Shown here: positions 18,601-27,049 of the stretch, piece by piece
Position numbering within the stretch: the first letter of the stretch is position 1
How the letters are laid out: each line of letters begins with the position of its first letter
Virus record (IMG/VR): IMGVR_UViG_3300009537_000002
Location: 39,636 to 103,635 of that record
DNA from: a virus
Length of the DNA: 64,000 bases
Reading direction: 5' to 3' (one strand)
Made by a program: the position numbers and the translations under genes
The notes under the pieces: model-generated
Told to the model about the DNA's origin: nothing
The model's input: only the letters and a program-made list of their open reading frames with translations
The model's database searches: none

Positions 18601-19459
18601 GATCTTGAGCTCCACCGAACACCGTTCTAAACGGCTGCATTTCGAATGGTGCTTCAAGCAGTCGATTGAAACGAGAAACAAACTCAGTGCCAATGGCGCC
18701 AAGCTGTCTACCTGCATAACCCCACGGTGTTTGCGCTCCAATGATTTGACGATGGAACTTGCCTGTTGCTAGACCAAGTTCTTCTCCAAACATACGAGCG
18801 TCGCCAGCTGCCATACCGAAACGAGCTCCAGTGCCAAAGCCCATTGAACGTGCATAGCCTGAGCCAAGATGTTTACCAGCAATAGAACCTAAGTATGACT
18901 CGCTCTCTCTCAGGACAGGATCAGAAATAGGACTGATCATCGCACCTGCATAGCGCAGAGCAACGTCACCGGTCTGACCAAAGTAGAGACTGCCACCACG
19001 GAATGTTACACCTTCTTTGAGTACTCGAGCATGAGTACCTGGTGCATCACCTGTTAGCTGAGCAAGGTATCTTGCATATCCACGACCTGCATCAGAACGA
19101 AGAAATGTTCCGGCAACAGAGAAGCCTTGTCGTGCCTGAGTGGTGAACTGAGAGAAGAAAGTAGAAGCCTGGAAGGTACGAAACACACCACCCGGTGAGT
19201 ACTCTTCGATAGCACGTAGACCACCAACATAGTAATCCCACATCCTCCTACCACCACCGACTGGGATGAAACCGCCTGCCAGTATTCCACCAGCAACAGC
19301 TCCAGCAGTCAGCATGCCAGATGTTGGATGTGCCTCCTCATAGAAACCACTCGGTGGGCGGTTGGTCCACACATCTGGTTGCTGACGCGGATCACCCATG
19401 GATGGCCCATAATAGGCACGTGTATCCGTGAGGCTAAATCTGTTGGGGTACCTTGGCAC
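15659..19459 (-). CDS. Giant tail-module protein with hydrophobic segments, tape-measure slot, 1266 aa
   Basis: Directly follows two tail-assembly genes, where a tape measure is expected, and overlaps the RNA-polymerase-like gene by one base. Hydrophobic Gly/Ala segments lie near residues 49-68, 315-330, 394-413 and 469-491. The middle (500-560) is unusually Trp/Tyr/Arg-rich (RKGRWWEFGRTPWEG, YYRPHWYARM), and the C-terminal half is charged and helical. It does not look like a long coiled-coil tape measure. It could be a divergent tape measure or a membrane-active protein ejected with the genome. No enzyme motif was seen. Confidence 0.65.
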   Translation of the reverse strand: MPRYPNRFSLTDTRAYYGPSMGDPRQQPDVWTNRPPSGFYEEAHPTSGMLTAGAVAGGILAGGFIPVGGGRRMWDYYVGGLRAIEEYSPGGVFRTFQASTFFSQFTTQARQGFSVAGTFLRSDAGRGYARYLAQLTGDAPGTHARVLKEGVTFRGGSLYFGQTGDVALRYAGAMISPISDPVLRESESYLGSIAGKHLGSGYARSMGFGTGARFGMAAGDARMFGEELGLATGKFHRQIIGAQTPWGYAGRQLGAIGTEFVSRFNRLLEAPFEMQPFRTVFGGAQDLLYNLTGRRIQLAVPYGSGTQMLGRLAWKYGAVAGGLALGYQSLDYMFREASVFDETVLNQGLTAGLASIWTGANQLASSVAEVTGLHAYREAQERLAPGSTDLSRLLAFPIMGAFGAAGISYAAQVGKMAQLQYAKGIGPAAARTLASEQITKFGTEGLMGRFGRLFGDKAYPFVGKMGPTKLAGLAGAGLGLALIAPFLPGALVPSTRPDELERIYSGQQEVPIRKGRWWEFGRTPWEGNRIMYYRPHWYARMQQRSKEVSIWGDKPPTPLQQWWRQEFTYDLEREFYEERPYPITSLPFEDVPFIGPLLANTIGRLIKPPVLMHTEEWMGPGGEQLAMAPGFGERRAAELGELPPGRAETPFNLTGTAGEQAYRMTEMIGLPGFTISSIKEALTGSADFFDQTMRLESARRAFGTERDYWDLEIGGGLGTTEALRRLYPHRRRQIPLYNPIRNMMPEWLPGPGEKSPDFLHGDPYTKVQEGELRLPGAGYAARFPELQNFKPEDYPDIHRYKILADVAPYSDKYKSMLQSIRSQRKLETWSEYEEGIYKMTEAQLKERKIKRRFAEYEYLSPTGDIDDEGAYYKDESKGVLAELNRIKASEKPEQGVFAKFFGGYWEMLAHNAETSLDVLTPVSPAAKLIHQRTAIEDYENSQIYGTENAFWSHPMRDFIRPFLTKVGESMGFDSIPEHIKERRGLEQYFDVLEYTKQARLSNLARMSGDTAAVKEFEAKKNETLFGLNPFTYNFSHIFRSLPRRERDYFNSFAAADTVEERSKILELVPDNEKALYIARWKLQFKQDVEKAEKAGLLSEDQIAEADIILEQIRDEARSEGFPNNEELFAEYVATKLPGENYGDWYRRTKLLSEVPLPGDDWVGWHPSVDLEDVKLKVVQSMGEDMHDFDLWPSRAQALVNKPFINESAIAPLMNPEQLSPGEMQDRIDELLIPQGARASVFHRNFPGVDIDIEQDVDYDAALDGLV

Positions 19460-20502
19460 TATCTACGTCGGCGGGCTGCTTTCCTTTCTTTACGCTTTCT
19501 GGCTTCTTCGCGAACCTTGAGTAACTTAGGCAGCTCTTCCTTTGCTGCGTCTAAAGCTTTTTGTGCACGATCGACATTGGCGAGTCTGTTCTTCTCCATG
19601 CGCTCGAGTGCAGCAGCCTTCCTTTCCTCCGGTGTGAGAATTTTGAGTTCTTTACCTTCTCTCAAATCTTCTAGATATCCTTCATAAACTTCAGCCGTCT
19701 CACCAGTCTTAATGATCTGTTCTACCGCATCGCCACCAATGAAAGTTTGATGTTCTCGGATATCAGCCTTACTGATGATTGTACGCTCTTCGGGGGCAAT
19801 TGAAAGTGGTGGTGGCTTTGCATCACCAGCCAGCTCTGCCTGACGACCCATGATCTGTTCACGTGCAGCTGTTCTAGATTGCTTGACAGAATCTGGCACT
19901 GTAATGCCCTGCTGCTCATAGTAACGATCCATCATCTCAGAGTTCTCTTGTCTTCTCTTGGCTCGTTCTGCTTCTGCATCAACTTGAGCCTCAGCAGCTG
20001 CTTCTGGGTGATCAAAGTGTAGAGGCTCAGTAATAATGCCAGTCTGCAACATCTTTCTCTCACCCATTGCCACCCTGAGCATCAGCGTAGAATAGTCCAT
20101 CTCGTAGACTTCTTCTGGCTTATACGCAGGAAAAGCCTGGCACACAAAATTAACCAAGTCGTTAAGAATCTTAGTGGCAGCAGTACGGTTGAAGTCCATC
20201 ACCTGGTTGAGCTCTTCAACGTTAGATGGACCAGAGTAGGACAAAATTGTGGCGACTACTGTGGCAACAATACCCGCCTTTAGTTGATTGATGCCCTTAA
20301 CTAGAGCTGTGTCGAGTACACACTTCTTGAAAATCTCATCCTCCAGATAAGCCGGTGGATGTGCGCCCAAAGCAAGCGCGTCTTGATGTTCAATAAATTC
20401 CCCCATAGAGAGAGGACGCCATGGGATGATCTGGCCTGTTGGTAATCTGGTTGCAAAGGCATCGCCGTGCTCCTCTCTCAGATAGAGCAACTGTTCTTGC
20501 AT
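19459..20502 (-). CDS. Putative tail assembly chaperone, 347 aa
   Basis: Lies between the 160-residue gene and the first giant tail gene, the usual place of tail assembly chaperones. The N-terminus (LPTGQIIPWRPLSMGEFIEH) resembles the start of the smaller protein's core (FIFRPITREEFVN), suggesting a related fold. The C-terminal ~150 residues are charged helix ending in a very basic tail of Arg and Lys. The ATG start is one base after the preceding stop. No slippery heptamer was found at the junction, so two separate cistrons are likelier than a programmed frameshift. Confidence 0.65.
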   Translation of the reverse strand: MQEQLLYLREEHGDAFATRLPTGQIIPWRPLSMGEFIEHQDALALGAHPPAYLEDEIFKKCVLDTALVKGINQLKAGIVATVVATILSYSGPSNVEELNQVMDFNRTAATKILNDLVNFVCQAFPAYKPEEVYEMDYSTLMLRVAMGERKMLQTGIITEPLHFDHPEAAAEAQVDAEAERAKRRQENSEMMDRYYEQQGITVPDSVKQSRTAAREQIMGRQAELAGDAKPPPLSIAPEERTIISKADIREHQTFIGGDAVEQIIKTGETAEVYEGYLEDLREGKELKILTPEERKAAALERMEKNRLANVDRAQKALDAAKEELPKLLKVREEARKRKERKAARRRR

Positions 20503-20503
20503 G

Positions 20504-20986
20504 TTAGAGCTTGACTACAAACTGAGACGCATAAGCAGGATTGACAAAGTTAGACTGCTGCAGGATCTGCTCGTGCAGAGTGCTCATGCTTCCTGCCTTT
20601 TTCTCTAGGGCTTCCAAACCCGGAGGAGATCCCCAAAGAACACAGTTCTCGACAATCTTCTGTTCGACGTCGAAGCTGGTCATTGGATTGCCCTGCTGTT
20701 GTGATTGGGCAATGTACATTTGGAGATTAACGAACTCTTCTCGGGTAATGGGTCTGAAAATAAAGATCTCTGTTTCTCCTAGCGGAGAACACAGCACTTC
20801 ACCAAACTCCTGCTTCCACTTCTCAATAGCAGCGTCGTCAGGTGCGCCAGAGAACGTCTGAAGGATTTCCCCCAGCGTCTTTTCCTTTGGTTCTTCTTGT
20901 GTCTCTTCTGGCTCTGCTTTCTGCTCTGGTTCTATTGGCTCTGGTGGTCTCGAGAGATCCATCTCGGCCTTCTTTTCATCAGTCAT
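20504..20986 (-). CDS. Putative tail assembly chaperone, 160 aa
   Basis: First 40 residues are Pro/Glu/Lys-rich and probably disordered; the rest is helical, with FIFRPITREEFVNLQMYI in the centre. Size, acidity and place before the giant tail genes match tail assembly chaperones. A strong GGAGGT site lies 5 bases upstream of the ATG, directly after the stop of the HNH gene. That junction is probably the ancestral end of the tube-paralogue gene, into which the HNH element was inserted. Confidence 0.65.
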   Translation of the reverse strand: MTDEKKAEMDLSRPPEPIEPEQKAEPEETQEEPKEKTLGEILQTFSGAPDDAAIEKWKQEFGEVLCSPLGETEIFIFRPITREEFVNLQMYIAQSQQQGNPMTSFDVEQKIVENCVLWGSPPGLEALEKKAGSMSTLHEQILQQSNFVNPAYASQFVVKL

Positions 20987-20996
20987 GATACCTCCA

Positions 20997-21569
20997 TTAG
21001 ATCAATGTTCTTGCTATGAATGTATATTGCTCCTGAAGCCTTTGTAGATCAAGGAAGTTATTGCTAACTTCCTGTTCATAGCTAGTCTTGCCAATATGAC
21101 AACTTTTACACAATAGTTGGCAATTGTCGATACTTCCTGTTCCGCCAATACATACAGGAATGATGTGATCAAATTCGCCTTTTTGAAAGAGGCCTTCACG
21201 GCAAATATTACACTTGTCTTCCTGGCCAAGCCTAACTGCTTTCATTGCGATTGCGCTAAACCTGTTTTTTCGATGCTTGATTTGAGACCTATCAGCAACA
21301 TATCTAGGGTGGTTCTTGCCAGAGGCTCTAAAAATGGCTGGATCATTTTTATTGAACTGGTGGCGATAAGGACCACTAGCGATGTTTTCGATATTCTTTT
21401 TTTGAATTTTCTCTAGGTACTCAGAGTGTTTATAGAGTCCGAGTCTCCTCGCTTTGATTCTAGTGGCAGGTAGAGAACGATTTAAGGTCTTAGCAACAAC
21501 ACTGTCAGAAGTCGTAGGAAAAATACATTTGAGAGTTTCGATTTCAAAATCCGTCCATTTAGAAGCCAT
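20997..21569 (-). CDS. HNH homing endonuclease with duplicated tail-gene C-terminus
   Basis: 190 residues. Residues 1-45 form a helix-turn-helix DNA-binding region (WTDFEIETLK, then SLPATRIKARRLGL) common in phage homing endonucleases. Residues ~115-158 are a zinc-stabilised HNH domain: CNIC, EFDHIIP, an Asn in IDNCQ, and CKSCH. The start overlaps the stop of the tube-paralogue gene as TAATG. The last 12 residues (QEQYTFIARTLI) are identical to the last 12 of that neighbour, but 7 of the 12 codons differ, all synonymously. The tail is therefore borrowed from the target gene and is not part of the nuclease fold. Confidence 0.85.
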   Translation of the reverse strand: MASKWTDFEIETLKCIFPTTSDSVVAKTLNRSLPATRIKARRLGLYKHSEYLEKIQKKNIENIASGPYRHQFNKNDPAIFRASGKNHPRYVADRSQIKHRKNRFSAIAMKAVRLGQEDKCNICREGLFQKGEFDHIIPVCIGGTGSIDNCQLLCKSCHIGKTSYEQEVSNNFLDLQRLQEQYTFIARTLI

Positions 21570-22423
21570 TAGATTAGTGTCCTGGCAATGAAGGTGTATT
21601 GTTCCTGGATAGGAAGTCCGTCAATCTGTATTTGCTTAGACTTACCAAGGATATAGACATTCCTAATACGTTCGATCGTATGGTTGGCGTAGTCGTCACC
21701 GGCAAAATCACCAAAGGTTACGTACAAGTCGAATGGGTTGAGCCTATTGTCGTCCGCCCGGCGATCTTCTTGATCTAGCTGGGCTGGACTCTTTCTCCAA
21801 AGGGCGTTTTCAAAGGCTTCAAAGCGATTCTCTGCGCGTCCAACAGATCTCTCTTCTGGATCTGTAGCAGCACGGAACCTCTGAGTAGAGGCAAAACCAC
21901 CCAAGTTGGCACCAAGAGAATTAGCAGCAAAGAAGTCTCGGAAGTCTTCCTCGATCCTAGCCTGTTGATCTCCTTCTTGTTGCCTACGTGCCAAGTCTAG
22001 GAGGAACTGGTTTCGTTCAAATACAGATGTTTCACCATTGACGATCTGTTCGATGTTCTGTCTCTCAGCATCACCAGGTCGGCCGCCCACGTCTTTGACA
22101 TTGTCAAATGGACCCTGGGTCCTAGCAGTCAGAGATGTCTTGTTGCGATGAAGTTTTCGATAGCGATCCAAGATTAACCACAGGTAGCCAGCTTCTTTGA
22201 AGTTGACTGTGAACGTGCCGGTAACCAAGATGTGACCTTCGGATACATCGTCGAACAAAGTAGAAGCATACCCGTAGATTGGAGAACGAGATTGCGTGTA
22301 TCCGTACGCCAAGGTGGTGACTTCATCTACCCAGACGTCACCAATGTATAGTGATACCTGAGCACCAGAGAAGTACTCAACGTTATAGACACCACGACGT
22401 ACTACATTTGCTTCCTGTCCCAT
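21569..22423 (-). CDS. Tail tube paralogue, 284 aa
   Basis: Related to the tail tube protein at 23705-24400: an N-terminal YFSGAQVSLYIGDVWVDEV strand region, an ILVTGTFTVNF segment, a LNPFDLYVTFGDF segment at the tube's IPPFDITLAAAN position, and the end EQYTFIARTLI matching the tube's EQQMTYVARTLI. The middle (~100-210) is an extra charged helical insert. Such proteins may form a tube initiator or terminator ring. Its final 12 codons exist in a second, recoded copy at the end of the HNH gene downstream. Confidence 0.75.
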   Translation of the reverse strand: MGQEANVVRRGVYNVEYFSGAQVSLYIGDVWVDEVTTLAYGYTQSRSPIYGYASTLFDDVSEGHILVTGTFTVNFKEAGYLWLILDRYRKLHRNKTSLTARTQGPFDNVKDVGGRPGDAERQNIEQIVNGETSVFERNQFLLDLARRQQEGDQQARIEEDFRDFFAANSLGANLGGFASTQRFRAATDPEERSVGRAENRFEAFENALWRKSPAQLDQEDRRADDNRLNPFDLYVTFGDFAGDDYANHTIERIRNVYILGKSKQIQIDGLPIQEQYTFIARTLI

Positions 22424-23652
22424 TATCTATTCGTTAGCCTCCTGCGAACTCCCAGTCTAAGCAGGTGTTCGTTGTACGCATCATTGTCGAACAACAGACT
22501 AGAACCAGTGAGGTCTTTGTCATCCTTGTCGTTGAACATGCCACGCTGCAAGCGACTAAGTCTGAATCTACCACGAGATGTCATGATGTCAGCATCGCGA
22601 CACACATAGTTCATTGTTCCTTCCGACAATAGGTCCTCAATAGAGAACACCTTACCGTCAGTGACAAACTCAACTCCGTAGAGTCTCAAGTCAGACAAAG
22701 CACCATATTCATTGGCAAAGACTAGGGTAAGATCGATTGGAGGTAGCTGGTCAGGAAGGAATGTAGATAGTTCGGCATCACGTTCTCCATAGGTTCTCGA
22801 GTTGCCCATGCGGCGAATCAGATCAGCCAGAGCGTGCTCGTTGAAGATAGTAAAGATCATTGACCCACCAATGGTACGGGTGCCGCGTGTATATCCCTTG
22901 GCATATGAATGCCCAAGGGCCCTAACAGCATTCTTTTCTCGGAAGCTTTGTAGGGAGATAGTTTGTAGAGTACCCAACACTACCGTGTCACTAGATCGAC
23001 CATCTCCCGCCGCGCCGATACGCTCAAGATTGTCGATCCTGTCTGTGAACTCAGTAACCTTGGCTCCGTAGAGTTGTCTGAGAGTGAAGGCTTGGCGCTT
23101 CATTCTGGCTGTACCGATAAAGCTAATATTCCCGCCCTTCAGAATGTTGCCGATCAACAGGTTCACAGCCTTATCGTTCTCTGCGCCACCAGGAAATGGA
23201 AGTCCCGTTGCAGCAATAAAGAGCTCTCGTCTCTGTGCATAGTCTGACACAAGAGAAGGATCACCGAACCCTTGCTGCTGTGCCAGGCCATCTAAACCAC
23301 CGTTGATGAGATTGTCACACCCATCTACTACCAACTGAGCCTCTGAGCGCTGTGAGTTCAACTGCTCAAGCTTCTCTTCTAACCAATTATTGCTATCATA
23401 GAGGTGTGCAACAACCTTGAGGTCAACACCCGAGAAGGATGAACTCAGGAAGTTGATACTGGCCTCAGCGCCTTGCTGGGCAGGTAACGTTTTGAAAGCT
23501 TCGTCGACAGCTAGCCTAGTCTCTGCCAATTCGAAAATAGCAGGATCATCTAGGTCAATTCTGTTTTCTGCATTGCCAGGTCCTGGCGTAATCGGCTTTC
23601 TAGCAACGACCCGCTCACCAGATCTACTGGTTCTACGAATGTTAGCAGTCAT
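22423..23652 (-). CDS. Tail tube paralogue, 409 aa
   Basis: Carries the tail tube core split by long insertions: FSGVDLKVVAHLY near residue 73, then TISLQSFREKNAVRALG, RGTRTIGGSMIFTIFNEHAL, FLPDQLPPIDLTLVFANEYG and FSIEDLLSEGTMNYVCRDA. These match in order FSGVDIKGVFANQ, AISYSITREKAPLYTMG, RGKRGIAGTLIFLVFDRHAL, FSDQIPPFDITLAAANEYG and VSIDDIVSEQQMTYVARTL of the 231-residue tube protein. Probably a tube cap or tube-baseplate adaptor. A hairpin terminator separates it from the tube gene. Confidence 0.8.
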   Translation of the reverse strand: MTANIRRTSRSGERVVARKPITPGPGNAENRIDLDDPAIFELAETRLAVDEAFKTLPAQQGAEASINFLSSSFSGVDLKVVAHLYDSNNWLEEKLEQLNSQRSEAQLVVDGCDNLINGGLDGLAQQQGFGDPSLVSDYAQRRELFIAATGLPFPGGAENDKAVNLLIGNILKGGNISFIGTARMKRQAFTLRQLYGAKVTEFTDRIDNLERIGAAGDGRSSDTVVLGTLQTISLQSFREKNAVRALGHSYAKGYTRGTRTIGGSMIFTIFNEHALADLIRRMGNSRTYGERDAELSTFLPDQLPPIDLTLVFANEYGALSDLRLYGVEFVTDGKVFSIEDLLSEGTMNYVCRDADIMTSRGRFRLSRLQRGMFNDKDDKDLTGSSLLFDNDAYNEHLLRLGVRRRLTNR

Positions 23653-23666
23653 TGTTTAGTTCCTTG

Positions 23667-23692
23667 TGAAAAGGGGCCCTTCCGGGCCCCGT
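23667..23692 (-). terminator. Rho-independent terminator after the tail tube gene
   Basis: On the minus strand GGGGCCC and GGGCCCC flank a GGAA loop (stem arms 23684-23690 and 23673-23679) and are followed by TTTT (23672-23669). It stands 15 bases past the tube stop and just before the next gene, so it probably reduces read-through and makes tube mRNA more abundant. Confidence 0.85.
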
Positions 23693-23704
23693 TCCGATTG
23701 ATCA

Positions 23705-24400
23705 TTAGCCAGTAGGTGCACTAGCCGCTCCGCTCCTTGCGAGAGCATCACTGATCTTCTGATCCTTGACTGGTCGCCACCCGATGAGGGTACGTGCCAC
23801 ATACGTCATCTGTTGTTCAGAGACGATGTCATCAATGGATACACCATATCCTTCGTTAAGGATTTCACAGCCGTAAATTCTCATTACAGCAAGAGATCCA
23901 TACTCATTGGCCGCAGCCAGAGTAATGTCAAACGGAGGAATTTGGTCAGAGAACCATGGAGCTACAACCTCCTGGTCTCCACCTACGGTAGAGATAGGAG
24001 ATTCTTGACCGGCAATACCTACACCCAAAGCGGCACCTTGCAACTGAGCACCCAGAGCACCAGTCTCTGGGGCGGTTACGATGCTTTCGGGACGGATATC
24101 GTCAACGTCAGAGAGGAAGAGTAGCTGCTGGGCAGCATTCTGCGCCTCGACGTCTTGGCCAAAAGTGGAGATCAGCGCATGGCGGTCGAATACCAAGAAA
24201 ATCAAGGTACCGGCGATACCACGCTTACCACGGGAGTATGCTCGGGGGTCAGCCGAACCCATAGTATAGAGAGGGGCCTTCTCTCTCGTAATCGAGTACG
24301 AGATGGCCTGCAACTCTGCGATCACCTGATTAGCAAAGACACCCTTGATGTCTACGCCGGAAAAGCTATTGTAGCCTCTAGCAATCTCATTGGTTGGCAT
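23705..24400 (-). CDS. Tail tube protein
   Basis: 231 residues, directly after the sheath gene, the conserved sheath-tube order of myoviruses. Segments FSGVDIKGVFANQ, SYSITREKAPLYTMG, RGKRGIAGTLIFLVF and IPPFDITLAAANEYG fit the beta-sandwich tube proteins of large phages. It polymerises into the inner tube through which DNA passes. The strong terminator after it fits a protein needed in high copy. Two diverged paralogues follow. Confidence 0.85.
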   Translation of the reverse strand: MPTNEIARGYNSFSGVDIKGVFANQVIAELQAISYSITREKAPLYTMGSADPRAYSRGKRGIAGTLIFLVFDRHALISTFGQDVEAQNAAQQLLFLSDVDDIRPESIVTAPETGALGAQLQGAALGVGIAGQESPISTVGGDQEVVAPWFSDQIPPFDITLAAANEYGSLAVMRIYGCEILNEGYGVSIDDIVSEQQMTYVARTLIGWRPVKDQKISDALARSGAASAPTG

Positions 24401-24415
24401 TATTCACTCCTCCTA

Positions 24416-26314
24416 TTATACCGCGCTCAGGGCTACGACAATCGTCAACTGACGCAACTCGAACACAGGTACTAGTTTCAACTCGAGAGTAGCCTGACCC
24501 AAAACTCTCTGTTGAGCTGTAGCCGTCAAGGTGAAAGAGTACCTTTGGAGTACTAGTTGCTTGACCAAAGCTTTCAGCTGGGAATCAATCGCAGTTTCTA
24601 GAGCAGAAAGCGTGGCTCCACTCATTCCTTCGCCGAGGAATGGTTCGGACACGTTCCTGATAGAGTCTACAGCAGCTTTCACCTGACGCATGGTGGACAG
24701 GCGCTGGTAGTCAGAGTCTGGACGAGCACTCGTTGGAGCGTCGGAGACTACGATACCACGTGTCTTCGCGTGGAAGGTCACGTATCGCTGTCCTGTGAGC
24801 AGGTCTAGCTTTCTCTTACCAACCCTGAATGGCAGACGAACATTCTTCAACAGCTTGTTCGTTGGTGCGCTCTGCGGAGGCAGAGCAGAGTAGAATCCAC
24901 CATATGTTGGTGCACCTGTAGCCGTGTAAGACGTAGCCTGACTTGGGTTGGAGAGAATCGGGAAGGTTGCAACGGTGCTGATGTACTTGCCGATGTCGAC
25001 AAGATGATCGTTGTCATCCTTAATCTGGAGGTCATCCAGGAATCCCGTCTCGGTAGCGATGAAACCACCGTTGAACAGACCATCGATACCATTGATAGTA
25101 AGTCCTGGCAAACCACCACCAGTGAGACGACCAGACATGAACTTGTTACCAAGTAGTCCTGTACCGTTACCACCAGCAGCGATTACTACATTACCAGCAG
25201 TGTCAGTCGTTGTGGTTGGCAGTGCGCCGACCCACAGAGCAACATCCTTCAAGCTGAACGAGTTCGGCGGAAGGACACCTACTACACCTGTCATCTCGTC
25301 GGTATCACGAGACTGCGTGTAGCAGAAGTTGGCTAGCTGGTATGCGTGGTTGACTTCATGGAAGTCTGCAGCGGTGAGTGTAACACCATCTGCGTCTGTG
25401 GTTGCCGAAGCAGAACCGACAGAAGGAAAAATCTGAGCCGATGGCACGCCAGGTGCTGTCGGATCAGCTGGGAACCACCACCAGAAGTAGTTGATTCCCT
25501 CAAACTCCTGAACGAAGACCTTACCGAGCACATCATCATCAGCAGATGCACCTGGGTAGTCAGACAGAGACGTAAGACTCAATGCAGCAATCTCTGCGGC
25601 AGTGAGGTCCTGAACGTTCAGAGTGTCTAGATAGATGTTCATTGGAACAACAACATCAGCTTCCTCGTCTTCGAGTAGCTGATACGCGTTGTAGAGATTC
25701 TCCCAGAGCTCCATCCTTGACAGGCCAAGGCCATCAGTACCAGCTGTGAATGCAGCTGGGCCATCTCCACCGCCATCAGCCGCAGCCAATGTGATAGGAG
25801 TAACCAAAGTACCAATGTCTGTTGTTGGACCGCCTGTAGCAGTACCAGAAACAGCAACCTCGCCAAGATCAACCTTAGCCAATGGGTAGGCTGGGTTGTT
25901 GTCAAAGACTAGCTCTCCGTCTGATGCTCGATAGACTCGAAGTCTCAGCGTGCTAGCATCAAAGAACAAGGTGTAGTCAGTGCCTGCTGAGTCGTCCTTA
26001 CGAACGGTCTCAATTTCGAAGCCCGGACTAGAACCGATGTCGATTAGCTTTGCAGCTGTAGCACCAATACGGAAAAGGCGGATGTTCAAAGCACCGCCGA
26101 GAGAGGTCTCGTATAGTCCACGCGTCAGGGTACCTGCACCCTTGCCAAAAATCCTAGCGGCATCGGAAACACGGTCGACTGTAAATACAATCTCCGAATC
26201 ACCTTGTGCAGCCGTACCTAGGACCAGGACAATGGGATTGTCATTGATGACAGACTGAACAAGATTACCATCTTGCTCGTCCTTAAAGATACCTGGCAGG
26301 TTATCAAAAGGCAT
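24416..26314 (-). CDS. Contractile tail sheath protein
   Basis: 632 residues. The N-terminal region has the sheath pattern PIVLVLGTAAQGDSE, then FTVDRVSDAARIFGKGAGTL and GALNIRLFRIG. The C-terminal domain (~500-632) carries YVTFHAKTRGIVVSDAPT and the helical MRQVKAAVDSIRNVSEPFLG segment typical of sheath C-termini. It builds the contractile outer cylinder, so the phage is a myovirus. A good purine-rich site precedes the ATG. The tube gene follows after 15 bases. Confidence 0.9.
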   Translation of the reverse strand: MPFDNLPGIFKDEQDGNLVQSVINDNPIVLVLGTAAQGDSEIVFTVDRVSDAARIFGKGAGTLTRGLYETSLGGALNIRLFRIGATAAKLIDIGSSPGFEIETVRKDDSAGTDYTLFFDASTLRLRVYRASDGELVFDNNPAYPLAKVDLGEVAVSGTATGGPTTDIGTLVTPITLAAADGGGDGPAAFTAGTDGLGLSRMELWENLYNAYQLLEDEEADVVVPMNIYLDTLNVQDLTAAEIAALSLTSLSDYPGASADDDVLGKVFVQEFEGINYFWWWFPADPTAPGVPSAQIFPSVGSASATTDADGVTLTAADFHEVNHAYQLANFCYTQSRDTDEMTGVVGVLPPNSFSLKDVALWVGALPTTTTDTAGNVVIAAGGNGTGLLGNKFMSGRLTGGGLPGLTINGIDGLFNGGFIATETGFLDDLQIKDDNDHLVDIGKYISTVATFPILSNPSQATSYTATGAPTYGGFYSALPPQSAPTNKLLKNVRLPFRVGKRKLDLLTGQRYVTFHAKTRGIVVSDAPTSARPDSDYQRLSTMRQVKAAVDSIRNVSEPFLGEGMSGATLSALETAIDSQLKALVKQLVLQRYSFTLTATAQQRVLGQATLELKLVPVFELRQLTIVVALSAV

Positions 26315-26332
26315 TTAACGAATCCTCCTTGA

Positions 26333-27046
26333 TTATTCGCGCTTTGTCACCAGTCTGATCAGTATCTGTTCAAGTGTCTTCTGTTGGAATGTCCTCAGTT
26401 TCTCGGTCCGAATAAAGTAGTTAATCGGTCTCCCGTACCACTTATTCTCGTTGACGGTGGTGACTAGATCTGAATTCCTTCCCCAGAATAGCACTCTGTC
26501 GACACCTTGCAACTTGAACCACCAAGAATATTCCTCCATCAAATCTTCGAACCATTCGGCTCGAGCATTTGCTGCCTTGTTTGTTCTTGCCCAAGCTGTG
26601 AACCTGACGATGTTGTCATAGTAGTAACCGTTGACCATGCAGCGGTATCCCGCGTTGACAGGATCATCGTACTCCTCTCGGAACATGGGACGGAAATTCA
26701 CATGATCACGAGACATGGGTTCACCTTGGCTGAACTGCCCAGGCAATCTTTCTATCAGACTGAAAACTATGCTTTCAGTTTGGGATTTCTCGTCAGGTTC
26801 TTCTTCGGTGAAGATCACCTTATTGGCCTGACTAACCCCAGCTCTACTCTCGTAATCATCTACTGCACGGCGAACCAGATCATAAAATTCCAGAAGAGAT
26901 TTGGCCTTACCTAATGCTGTTGAACGCCCCCTATCAGGTTGTGGTGGGGATACGCCCTTTGAATGTTCGAAAACTCTCTCTACAATGATCTTGGCTTCTT
27001 GTTCTTTGAGATCATCATTGAGGATGTCCATCAATACAGAACTCAT
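26333..27046 (-). CDS. Putative tail terminator or neck protein, 237 aa
   Basis: Lies directly upstream of the sheath gene, the usual site of tail-completion proteins. The N-terminal third is helical; the C-terminal two-thirds alternate strands and aromatic-rich helices (NGYYYDNIVRFTAWART, FEDLMEEYSWWFKLQGV, RPINYFIRTEKLR). This resembles the gp15-like terminator proteins of large myoviruses, but the assignment is mostly positional. Confidence 0.6.
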   Translation of the reverse strand: MSSVLMDILNDDLKEQEAKIIVERVFEHSKGVSPPQPDRGRSTALGKAKSLLEFYDLVRRAVDDYESRAGVSQANKVIFTEEEPDEKSQTESIVFSLIERLPGQFSQGEPMSRDHVNFRPMFREEYDDPVNAGYRCMVNGYYYDNIVRFTAWARTNKAANARAEWFEDLMEEYSWWFKLQGVDRVLFWGRNSDLVTTVNENKWYGRPINYFIRTEKLRTFQQKTLEQILIRLVTKRE

Positions 27047-27049
27047 ATC

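Noticed and set aside
20500-20520. Programmed frameshift between the two tail chaperone genes
   Set aside because: No slippery heptamer at the junction; the second gene has its own ATG one base after the stop.
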